Of a stretch of 13,771 nucleotides of DNA, positions 1 through 8,914 are shown piece by piece. Numbering within the stretch: the first letter of the stretch is position 1; each line of letters starts with the position of its first letter. The notes beneath the pieces were generated by a model that was not told where the DNA came from, did not search any database, and worked only from the letters and a program-made list of their open reading frames with translations. Origin of the DNA: Entrophospora sp. SA101 (lineage: Eukaryota > Glomeromycota > Glomeromycetes > Entrophosporales > Entrophosporaceae); the NCBI GenBank assembly GCA_958430865.1, contig CAUDNR010001283.1, positions 2,197 to 15,967 of the forward strand, read 5' to 3'. The translations under genes and the position numbers were made by a program.

Positions 1-73
1 TTTTTTATAATTGTTATATAAAAAATTTTTTAATAATAAAAAAACACCCCGCCATTACTTTTTTGGGGGACTG
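1..73. mobile_element. Possible right end of a Tc1/mariner-type transposon
   Basis: Read outward-in from position 73 on the minus strand, the sequence starts CAGTCCCCCAAAAAAG and continues into a GC-richer stretch, with a TA dinucleotide immediately outside at 74-75. A CAGT start, a nearby A-tract and a flanking TA are typical of Tc1/mariner terminal inverted repeats. The layout resembles the left end of the better-supported element at 11275. The rest of the element would lie left of the window, so the partner repeat and any transposase cannot be seen. It could equally be chance or a simple hairpin. Confidence 0.3.
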
Positions 74-871
74 TATATTTAATTAAATATTGACATATAA
101 TTATTACTGCAAATGTGCGATCTGAGCCTGTTCAATAAATTATATGGCTGATCCTTCTTTACTTTTGCCCTTCCTGATAACGTTTCTTGGCGGATGTCCT
201 CTTGACTGTTACTCCTTACTTACCAACTCAGGAATGCTTTACAATGAAAATAACTAAAAAATATATATACAAGGAAATATTCACAATTGTACTACTTGAT
301 GCATCCCTACAAGCAAAATAGTAAAATTAAAAGGTGCCCCTGACCAATAATTAAAGGTTAGCCAAACCATTAATCATTCATTATAAAGGATTATGAATCA
401 ATAAATCGCACTGGCTTTATTAATTAATTACAGCCAAAGCCTATTTTTTGTAAAGGTATTGAGGTATTACTATTATTATTGTGTTATTACCAAGAAGATT
501 ATTTTACACATAAATAACATGCTACTTAAGCATCGTTTACATTTAACCAAATTTACTTGAGGCAATGGCCTTGGAGGGTATTGATAGTTTTTGCCGAATT
601 AATATTAATAATAATTTTATACATATAAATAAATAATTTTAATAAAATTTAAAAATTTTATTGGTTATTTGGCTATGCGGTGCAGCAATAGGATCGGGTA
701 CACCATACATTAATATCAAGTTTCCACTACACACGATAAAGATATTTTATTAAAAAGACTAAAAGTTCACTATAGCGAACAAATTTTATTATAAAGAGAG
801 TTGGGAACAAAAAAAATCCACTATAGGCAAAACCCGATACACTATATAATTGTAGATAACAAAATAGGTTC

Positions 872-908
<37 letters not shown>

Positions 909-2115
909 TTTAATTAATTAATTAATTAATATTCGATATATTCATTATACAAATTCTTTGTGATGAAGATCGATAAATTCCCGACAGCTTGAAGAATTGG
1001 TTTTGAAATCATATTTTCCCTGGACGTGCAATTTAGTTTGTAATGATAGTAATCACCAATCAAATTTATGAATTATATATTTTTTAAATCATAATTTTAT
1101 GGTTTTCTGAAACATTAATCAACTTGCATATATTTAATATATACGGTGTAAATAAATTCTGTAGGTTGAAAATCTCTTAATTAAAGCAATAAATCTAGTT
1201 GAAGGATTCTATGTAAAATATGGGAACAATGGAAAGCAAAAGAAAGTTAACCGGAAAGGTTTTTCCCAGTAAATTATAGTCAAAGCCCGTTACAATAGAC
1301 CCTCAGTTCCATATGCATTTTTTTATTTTTTCCACTGTGGCGAGAGGCAGTTAACTATAAAAGCATTATAAAAAAAAAATCAGAAAAACAAAAAAACCAC
1401 TATTACTATAACGATATTTTGCTACAACGAACGAGCTTTTGACTGTACGATGATGATTTCCAATGCTGCTTTTGTTAAATTATAAAATTTTTTTGCCGGC
1501 TGGATTTATTAATATATCAAAACAGAAACCTATTTATAATATAAGAGATTCTTATTTTGTTTTGTTTTTGTTTTTTGGTTTTGGTAACACTGTACAAAAT
1601 TAATTGCTATCAAACTAACCATATTAAGCATTACTATGACTTGTATGAGTTTTGGATAATTAATTGTTAATACACCGTTGTTCGAGTCATTGGTCTTGGT
1701 ATGTACTATTTCTTTTTCCATTTTTGGTATGTTTTAATGATGGATTATGTGCCTTTATCCTGTTTTGTTTTAGATGTCACGTGATGTTGACAAAGTCCCA
1801 GTCCGAAAATGGCCTTTACTTTTTTTTTGACTTCACTGAAATTTTCATGGGTCACTGAGGCTTTGATGTTTTGTAGAAAACATAACACCACATTTATATT
1901 AATACATATTATTAAAGGAATTCCTGATTTTTGATTGAAATTTTTTTTTAAAATAATCGTAATTACGATTAAAAGTACGTGTGCGCTTATTATTAACGTA
2001 TAAAAAAATAAAAACTAAAAGGACCACAAAGTTCTAATAAGTACTAATATTTGCCGATAATATGATTATTCATTAAATATTTTTTCGATTTATCTTATGA
2101 TCTGATTAATTGTAT
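74..2115. other. Gene-poor AT-rich region
   Basis: I find no gene that can be supported here. AT-rich DNA alternates with short, slightly GC-richer islets at about 100-240, 540-600, 660-750, 960-1040, 1200-1350 and 1430-1500. Frames through these islets are short and hit stops; the longest methionine-started ones (about 63 aa at 1530-1721 minus and 64 aa at 1664-1858 plus) overlap each other and show no family motif. CpG is present throughout, unlike the right edge of the window. No tRNA is visible: GATTCAAACC near 2211 resembles a B box but has no matching A box. Confidence 0.6.
872..930. repeat. (TAA)n followed by (TAAT)n microsatellite
   Basis: About 35 bp of TAA/ATA trinucleotide repeat (872-906) runs almost directly into about 22 bp of TAAT tetranucleotide repeat (909-930). 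The compound repeat is non-coding, in the gene-poor left part. Confidence 0.9.
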
Positions 2116-2445
2116 ATGACTTCCGGCAAGACGTCTAAACGTTACTATTATTAGAATCCGGGTCAAGTGATTTACACATAATAGTCGTTCATCTATCACG
2201 GCACGTCGAAGATTCAAACCAACAGTTTTTTTTACAAGAAAACGTCGCTAGATTATCTTCCTTCTGTATGTATTTTTGCAAGAACCGATGATGTTTTGTT
2301 GGGAAAATTATCCAGTGTGGATAATGTTTGTGAGAGTAAAAATAAGAAATGGTCATTGTGCCGACGACGTAAACTCGACATAGTTAAAGGTAAAAATTTT
2401 TGCATTAAAATTTTATTATTATTAATTTTTGTTTTGTATGTTTAG
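2116..2445 (+). pseudogene. Unidentified open frame, possible exon or gene relic
   Basis: An ATG at 2116 opens a 12-codon frame (MTSGKTSKRYYY) closed by TAG at 2152. After two more stops at 2179 and 2182, the same frame stays open from 2185 to a TAG at 2443, giving 86 codons without a methionine. The stretch 2116-2389 is clearly GC-richer than its flanks and early codons often end in G or C. It ends in a cysteine- and arginine-rich segment (WSLCRRRKLDIVKG), followed by a possible GT donor at 2390 and then poly-A/T junk. I recognise no family. It may be one exon of a plus-strand gene, a decayed gene, or a chance open frame. No acceptor or partner exon could be fixed. Confidence 0.25.
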
Positions 2446-2759
2446 TTTTTTTTTTATTTATTCATTTTGTTTTTTTTTTTCTTTTGAAAAAAAAATTTTT
2501 ATTATCAAGTACAAAAATTGGTTTTTTTCCCTCGAAAGAAAAACATCCGCTTTTTCTTTCTTTCTAATCTTATTATACAATAATAATAACAATAATAACA
2601 ATTATTATTAAATAAATATATATATTGTGTATTATATTTTTATAATCCTAACAATAAACTAAAGTTTCGTCTAATTATTCATTAAATTATTTATTCATTA
2701 AATTAAAGTATTATTATTAATAAAAATTAAAACCAATTGTTAATCAATTAATCAATCAA
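2446..2759. other. AT-rich 3' flank of the SLY41-like gene
   Basis: This stretch holds long T and A runs, short (AAT)/(ATT) repeats near 2575-2610, and AATC/ATTA repeats reaching the stop codon of the minus-strand transporter gene. It would contain that gene's 3' UTR and polyadenylation site, but in such AT-rich DNA no single signal stands out. No gene is seen. Confidence 0.6.
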
Positions 2760-4641
2760 TCAACTTTGATGTCTTTTTGAATCAATGCCATTATCATCTG
2801 ATATTGTTATAGGCAATAAATTTTCGTCGCCACGTACTTTTCTCTCTTTTCTTTCTACATCTTTTTTTGCTTGATTATACATGTATAAACCCCAAAATGT
2901 TAAAGTTATTCCTATGCCTTGTATAAGAGAAGTCTTTTGACCAAACCATATAATGCTTGCAGTTATTACAAATATTCTTTTAACCAAAGATGCAATTGAA
3001 TAAGTTACAGGTGAGGTTGTTGATAAGATTGACAAAGCCAAAATATTTTGAGCAAAATGAGATGAACCATTAAGCCAAAAATAAAAGATTATTATCCAAC
3101 CATTTGATGGTAATGATGATGACGGTGAAGAGGAGGAAAGAGACGGCTCCAACCACCAATAATTAAACATTAAAGTTGAACCTTCGTAATATAACCACAT
3201 AGGATACATTAATACGAAAGCTAGTAAACTCGAATAAAATGATACGTTTAATTCATCTAATTTGTGACTTTTTAAGCCAACTAAATTATTATTGAAAAGA
3301 ATTTTTTTGGAAAAAATATTTTGAGCTACGAATATAACTGTTGAGCCTAATGCAAAAAGAAACCCGATAAAGTTAGAAGTTGTAGAAGAGGAACAGGCAA
3401 GCATCACTCCAATTGTAAGAGGTAATAATGATATATAAACTTTTGATGAGTAATTAACTTTGAAACCAAACTTATAAAAGAACACTGTAAATAAAGGTGA
3501 AAGCGCCTTTAAAAATTGACGGTTGGATGATGTAAATGTATAAAATAAAATTTAGATTTATTAATCTTTTAAAAAAAAAAAATAAACATAAATATAATGA
3601 AATATAATGATAAAGTACCTTTATAGTATGTACAAAGCTAACAGGAACTTTACTTGTGGCATAACTTGAAAATACATGTCCGGTTATTGAGAATAAGCTT
3701 AAGGGTAAAGTCTTGTTTAGTATTTGATGACTTGGATATTCTAATTTAGTGAATCCAAGACCATTTCCAAATAAATAACAATAAAATGCAACGAATCCAA
3801 ACTGTATCCAGGTCAGTGTCAAAGGATAATTGAATTGATTGAGAATTTGCTTTCCGATATTGTTGGTTATTGCTGATGATGCATACCATAATAAACATAA
3901 TACGATAAATTTTATGATTTCTAAATTTACATAACTTGAAATGAATTTAATTAAATTATTTATAATGTAATCTAAACCATATCTAACATTATTGTTATTA
4001 CTGCTAAGAAGATTATTAAAGTCATTATTTATACTAGCTCCTAATTCATATTTTTGATGTAGTAAATTAACCGGTGTAGGTGAATTATTATTATTATTAT
4101 TATTATTATCATTGATATTATCATTGATTGGTTTAAGGTTATTTAAATTTATATTATAAAACATCGGGTCAACGACATTGATATTGGAATTAGCATTAAT
4201 TTGTATTGGACTTATTGTTAATGGCGACGATAGTGAAGAGATTGATGAGGAATCTTGTATTGAGAAAGATCTTTTTCTAGTTGGAGCTTGTTTTGATGGA
4301 TAAGCAGGTATTACACATTCAGCCTCTACTCTTGTACTACTACTATTATTGTTTAAATTATTTGTAGCTCCATTTGCAAGTATTGAAGAACTCATCTTCG
4401 TTATATTTATGTTGTTGTTATGATTATTAATAAGGGTAATAGTATTACTGTTGTTACCGTTATTAATTTCATTTGTGGTAATTGAATCAAATAGTTTGTA
4501 AGAGTTTGAATTTGTGGAGCGTCTTTTAGAATGTTTTCGTTTTGGTGAATAAATTGGTGTGGTGGTAGAACTTTCAATCATTCCAGGGTCATAAGCTGTA
4601 GTAGCTCCAGGTAAAAACTCTTCAGGTGGATTAGGCGGCAT
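2760..4641 (-). CDS. SLY41: SLY41-like triose-phosphate-transporter-family membrane protein
   Basis: This is a drug/metabolite-transporter-superfamily carrier of the TPT family, closest by motif to fungal SLY41. In yeast SLY41 acts in the early secretory pathway and suppresses loss of Ypt1. Two exons fit: 4641-3619 and 3506-2760, joined in phase 0 across a 112-bp GT-AG intron (3507-3618), giving 589 aa. Splicing restores the hallmark HTIK-ALSPLFTV across residues 338-349. Residues 1-230 are a hydrophilic, Asn/Ser-rich tail with a run of nine Asn near 179-187. Residues about 238-555 carry the membrane helices, including LWYASSAITNNIGKQIL (251-267), SHFAQNILALSIL (about 490-502) and SPVTYSIASLVKRIFVI (about 506-522). 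K341 and K517-R518 sit where plastid TPT proteins bind phosphate (family inference). The C-terminus is charged and lacks an obvious sorting signal. Yeast SLY41 is about 450 aa; the excess is the N-terminal tail. The substrate is not deducible. Confidence 0.9.
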
Positions 4642-4661
4642 AATTAATAATTTATTTTATT

Positions 4662-4662
<1 letters not shown>

Positions 4663-4700
<38 letters not shown>
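4663..4700 (-). repeat. (CAA)13-like microsatellite in the transporter leader
   Basis: About 38 bp of TTG repeats on the plus strand read as (CAA)n on the gene strand, some 20 bp upstream of the ATG of the SLY41-like gene. It probably lies in the 5' UTR or core promoter. A TAA between repeat and ATG rules out a poly-Gln extension in one frame. Unstructured CAA leaders favour ribosome scanning in general; no such effect is shown here. Confidence 0.9.
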
Positions 4701-4702
<2 letters not shown>

Positions 4703-6060
4703 ATTAAAAATATTTAAATAAATTTTTTATTAAAAAAAAAAAAATTTCCAAAAAATTCCAAAAATTTATTTATTATATATATATAGAATTTTTTTCTGTA
4801 AAGACTAATCACAAAATTGTATTTATTATTTATATAATATGTTTTTGTTATTTAAAGAAAAAATATATTATTTGAAAGAAAAAAATTTTTATATGTATAT
4901 GTATAAAAGGGATTTATTTATTTATTGTATAGTTTAGTATATTATAAATAAATAAATATATAAATAAACGTTTTATGGTCTAATAATAGGCTGATCCCAA
5001 AAAATTTTGCAACGCTTTTGTTGGTTTTTTTTAAAATGGAAATTTTAAAAAATAAAAAACAACTGGCCTCTCTCACTTTATTAAAAATGAAAATTACAAT
5101 GATATCCATTTATTCAACAACATTTTTTAATTTATAAATACGACAACGAATACTTATAAGTTTATTATACAAAACAAGGTTTCTTACAAACTTTAAAAGA
5201 ATAAAAATGAACATCTTATCATCTTTCATCTGTCGATAAAAGATAACAATCATTATTGTAGTGGTTGCAGTTGTGGTGACATTAAAATAAATGAACGAAC
5301 GAACGAACGAACGAACGAATAATTGATTTTGTAGATAGGGAAATTTTGAATTCAAAATTTAAAATAATTTATTTTGTGTGTGTTACCTAAAACTACCCTA
5401 GGGTTTGAAAAATAGACATTGAATTTTTTGGAAATTCTCAACCGGTTATAATAAAAAAGGAAGGAGGAGGAAGATTTAAAAATAAATTACGTAAACCAAA
5501 AATAACTTGACAAGTAAGATAAGGGCCGTGTCACTCACTTTCTTTAATTGCGATTATACAATACTTTGGGAAAACATTCATTGTTATAAATAGGCAATAA
5601 TGTCATGGTGATGCATACAATCCTCACGATGAGGCCTACGATCTCATAATGATATAATCGAAGATTCATTTATTTGGATGCATATTGATTTACACGCGTT
5701 GCCAATTTCAAAAAAAATTTATCACCATTATTTTTTTTAATGTGCGAAATAAATTATATTATTATATTATTATTAAAATTAATTAATTAATAAAATTTTT
5801 CTAAAAAAAAAAAATAATAATAATTGTTGATTAAATTCACAAAAAATATTAATTCTTCTATTATTATTAATATTTTTTTTTGCTTATGGATTAATTATAT
5901 AGTAGATAGATAGATGATTTAATAAATTAATAAAATATAAAAAATATGTATGTATGTATAAAAATAGTTGAATAATTAAATATAAAAAATAAAAATAAAC
6001 AAAAAATAAAATAAGAACATCTCCTTTTTCAAATATTCTTCTCTTATATATACTATGAAG
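4701..6060. other. Intergenic spacer between transporter and septin genes
   Basis: This should hold the promoter of the leftward transporter gene. No TATA box can be singled out among many TATA-like strings. Visible elements are an (AT)n run near 4775-4785, the GAAC repeat described separately, a small perfect hairpin CCTCA-CGA-TGAGG at about 5621-5633 inside a GC-richer islet (5520-5700), a CCCTAGGG palindrome near 5396, and short ATAG and TATG repeats near 5900-5960. An 81-codon minus frame at 5110-5355 runs through the GAAC repeat and looks non-coding. Confidence 0.6.
5293..5320. repeat. (GAAC)7 tetranucleotide microsatellite
   Basis: Nearly seven perfect GAAC units (GTTC on the other strand), non-coding and about 650 bp upstream of the transporter start codon. 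Confidence 0.9.
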
Positions 6061-6244
6061 AGGGTTGGAATATAAAAAAGATTTTTTTGTTTTTTTTTTT
6101 TGGTTTTAAGTAAGTAATGATAGTAGTTGATAGTTGGAATTGAAGATGTTATTATTCTTTTTTTATTTTGGTGTGAGAATAGTGTGTATGAAGGAGCGTT
6201 GGTGTTAGTGTTAATGTTGGTGTTAGTAGAAGTGATAGCGGGAG

Positions 6245-6275
<31 letters not shown>

Positions 6276-6300
6276 TAGTGAGTGATAGAATGAATGTGCG
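6061..6300. repeat. C-poor G/T/A tract containing a (GT)14 microsatellite
   Basis: By direct count the plus strand has 76 G and only 5 C over these 240 bases. The tract ends in a perfect 28-bp (GT)14 run at 6248-6275, preceded by imperfect GTTAGT/GTTGGT units. On the septin-sense strand it is C/A/T-rich and almost G-free, about 480-720 nt past the septin stop codon, so it could be distal 3' UTR or a termination zone. No coding potential is seen. Confidence 0.85.
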
Positions 6301-6782
6301 CGAGTAGATTTTTTTGTTTTTTGTGAGACCCGAAAACCGGTCGGGTAAATATTATATAAATTATATTTTTTCTTTCTCTCTCAATAACGTTTCATTTTCC
6401 AATTGGATTAGGAACCTGATATTTATTAATAATATATAATGTAGATGTAGATATAGATAAAAAAGAAATCTAAAGTTAACATTGTAGACTAAAATTTAAA
6501 AAAAATAGTATATTATATATATATATACCAAAAAAAATTATATATATATTCCTATCCCTCCTCCATCACACACATATAAGACATAAATTTGTTATTTGAG
6601 AAAGAAGATAATAATTATAATAATAATAATTATCATCATTATTTTTTTTTTTTTGAAATAACCAATAATATACAAAGAAATTAAAAAAAAAATTTTTTTT
6701 TTCAAGAAATCATTATAATAAAAAAAATTTTTTTTTTTGTTTATTTTTATATATATATATATAATTTTTTTTGGATAATTTT
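6301..6782. other. Septin 3' flank
   Basis: AT-rich spacer with TATATA runs (about 6510-6530 and 6750-6762), TAA/ATT runs near 6620-6640, and long T tracts abutting the septin stop codon. It probably includes the 3' UTR of the leftward septin gene. No gene is seen. Confidence 0.6.
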
Positions 6783-7937
6783 TTAGATTTCTGATAAATC
6801 CTCCAAAAGTTTCTTCTTTTGTTCCTTTGTAATCATCTTACTCGCCTTTCTGGCCATCAATCTTTCAGTTCGATACTGTTCATAAAAGACTTCCAGGGTG
6901 ATATCCTTGAACAATTTACGATGACTCGACAATAAGACATTCCTTAATAGGACAAAATCGCAATGGCTTGGATTCAGACAATCGATTATACCCCATGCAT
7001 ACTGCCTACCACGAATCTTCTCGCCTGTTGACGGATCTATAATATCGGCATCTTCTGGTGCAATCAAGGAAAATGGAATCTGTGATTGTGCATTGACTAT
7101 CACCTCGGCAATATCTGGTTCTAATTCTTCTTCGTCAACTGGAAAATCAAAAACAGGGATTTGATGTGTTTTAAGATCTCGATTGATAGCTTTTTTAAGA
7201 TTACGTAGTTGCGTTGTTGTAAGTAGATCTGCTTTGGCAACTACCGGTATCACATTAACTCGAGCTGTTAAACGTTTTAAAATTCTAATATCTTTATCTG
7301 TTAGTCCATTATTTGCATTATCTATAAAATAAATACATGCATGTATTTGACTGTCTTGTGCTTTTGGATTGCGTTTAACTTTAGTTTCCTATTAATAAAT
7401 AATATAGATAATATGTATCTAGGTTGATTAGTGAATGAATGCGTGCTGATTTACTTGATAAATAATACCTTGACTTAATGAATAAATACCAAAGTGATTA
7501 CTACTATAATCACTAATTATCATCAATCGATCAAAATTATGATTAGTTACCTCGGCTAATGTTTGATCGAATTGAGCTTCGATATATCGTAATGCTTCTG
7601 TTACTTGTACATCAAGTCTAAGTTCATTATCCCTTACAAATCCAGGCGAATCGACCAGCGTTAAAGAAATTTTTTCTCCTTCTTCTTCAATATCTAATGT
7701 GAAAGAATATAATTCTTTTGTACGCGCCTCTTCTGCGTCCTGCACAGTTTCGGCTCTTTGAAATAAGGAGGCTGGTAATTCAACTTCTTCTTTGGAATTT
7801 TTACGTATGTAAAGTGTATCATAAAGCATGCGAATGAAAGAGGTTTTCCCAAGTGATCTAAAACCCACTACCATTAAATTAAGTTGTGAGATTGCGTGCT
7901 TACGACGACGAGAACGTGTACTTAATTTACTTGACAT
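6783..7937 (-). CDS. Septin GTPase
   Basis: Septins are GTP-binding proteins that assemble into filaments and rings on membranes at septa, hyphal branches and tips. Two exons fit: 7937-7551 and 7388-6783 with a 162-bp GT-AG intron (7389-7550, phase 0), giving 330 aa. Splicing yields FDQTLAE-ETKVKRNPKAQD, which matches the uninterrupted septin consensus. A short basic stretch (RSRRRK, 8-13) precedes the G domain. Motifs are G1 GFRSLGKT (25-32), G3 DSPG (96-99), G4 AKAD (180-183) and the septin unique element with YAWGIID and HCDF, about 259-281. The C-terminus is short and basic with only a weak helix and no long coiled coil, as in septins lacking that tail. The P-loop GFRSLGKT departs from the usual GESGLGKS, so this is a divergent paralogue, possibly near the filamentous-fungal AspE group; that placement is a guess. 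The ATG at 7937 has no good upstream alternative. A second donor at 7454 is discussed in the findings. Confidence 0.93.
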
Positions 7938-8914
7938 TATTATATTCTTTTGTTATATAAGTTTGCGTGCGTGCGTGTGTATGTGTAGTATATTTTATTA
8001 TTTATAAATGAAAACTTTTTTGAGGGGTTGTTTGATGTTTGAATATCGGGTAAAAAAGGCTAGCTTGTTGATTATTAAATGGTTTTTTTTTTTCAAAAAA
8101 AAAAAATTATTTAAACTTGATGTTAAATAATTTTTTAAAAAAACGTTACAAATAAATAAGTAGGAGAAATTCTTTTTATTAAAAAAAAAGATAAAAATTA
8201 AAAGGAAAGGCAAATTAAAATTAATAATAAAAATTAATGATAATAAAATACTTTTATAGAATACTTTTTTAAAGAATCCCTGTTTATAGATTTTACTCTA
8301 TTCCTTCACACACTCTCTAATGTAATAAAGAACTTTTTTTTTAAAAAGAAAAAAGTTTCAAGAGACAAATAAATAAATAAATACAAAAAAATTTAATTTA
8401 ATTTGTATTTTTTTTAATATTAATGATTTATAAATAAATAATATAAATAATGTGTGTATATATTCTTGTGTATATATACTCTTTACTTGTTGGTTCTTTT
8501 TTTTTTATTTTTTTAAAAAAAAGGTAGAATATATATATTCGTTGAACGAGATAATAAATATTGTACAACACATGTATCATTGCACACATTGCACACAGTT
8601 TCAAAGAAAGAATGAAGATTATCACCAAATACGCTGTATTTATTGGATGCTGGCGACGATCGTTTATATTTTAAGACAATACAAAGACAAATAAAAATTT
8701 TAATTTAAATTTTGCGAAATTTTACAATTTTATTATTATTAATATCACCAAGTATTGATTGATATTATTAATTCGAAGAAGAAAATCAATCAACGAATGC
8801 ATCTCAATCAATCAATTAATTTAGCACTCTCAATTTGATCAATAAAATAAACAAAATTTAAATTGATTGATGTAAATAAAATATATATATAAAATAGAAA
8901 TAAAATAAATGATA
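7938..8914. other. Spacer between septin and aminopeptidase genes
   Basis: It holds the septin 5' flank and the aminopeptidase 3' flank. A TGCG/GT-type repeat lies at 7964-7986, about 27 bp above the septin ATG. AAATAA units occur near 8366-8382, and (ATTG)n/(CAAT)n units in both orientations lie at about 8750-8870 and could form hairpins. A plus frame at 8452-8694 contains a slightly GC-richer end (about 8570-8690) but has no recognisable motif and starts in a TATA/T-rich run, so I do not call it. Confidence 0.6.
7964..7986. repeat. TGCG/TG microsatellite in the septin leader
   Basis: TGCG units grade into TG units just upstream of the septin start codon, probably within the 5' UTR or core promoter. 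Read on the gene strand it is an ACAC/GCAC-type repeat. Confidence 0.8.

Noticed and set aside
180..240. Minus-strand frame (QEDIRQETLSGRAKVKK...) with a nearby GTAAGT donor
   Set aside because: It looks mildly protein-like but is about 45 codons, has no start, no matching acceptor and no known family.
1530..1858. Overlapping 63-aa (minus) and 64-aa (plus) frames
   Set aside because: They occupy opposite strands of the same AT-rich stretch, show no family motif, and include Lys/Asn- or Phe-rich runs expected by chance.
2161..2220. Possible tRNA B box (GATTCAAACC)
   Set aside because: No A box or cloverleaf arms are present upstream; the match is to an internal box alone.
2429..2611. 60-aa plus frame rich in Phe, ending in poly-Asn
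   Set aside because: It is a translation of poly-T and AAT microsatellite sequence in the 3' flank of the transporter gene.
5110..5355. 81-aa minus frame containing a VRSFVRSF repeat
   Set aside because: The repeat is only the GAAC microsatellite; the rest is low-complexity with no codon bias or motif.
5393..5406. CCCTAGGGTTT, resembling a telomere unit
   Set aside because: It is a single short palindrome-like match with no tandem TTAGGG array.
8452..8694. 80-aa plus frame and the opposing 66-aa minus frame at 8428-8628
   Set aside because: They lie in a TATA/poly-T spacer on opposite strands with no motif. The last 40 codons of the plus frame look slightly protein-like but not enough to call.
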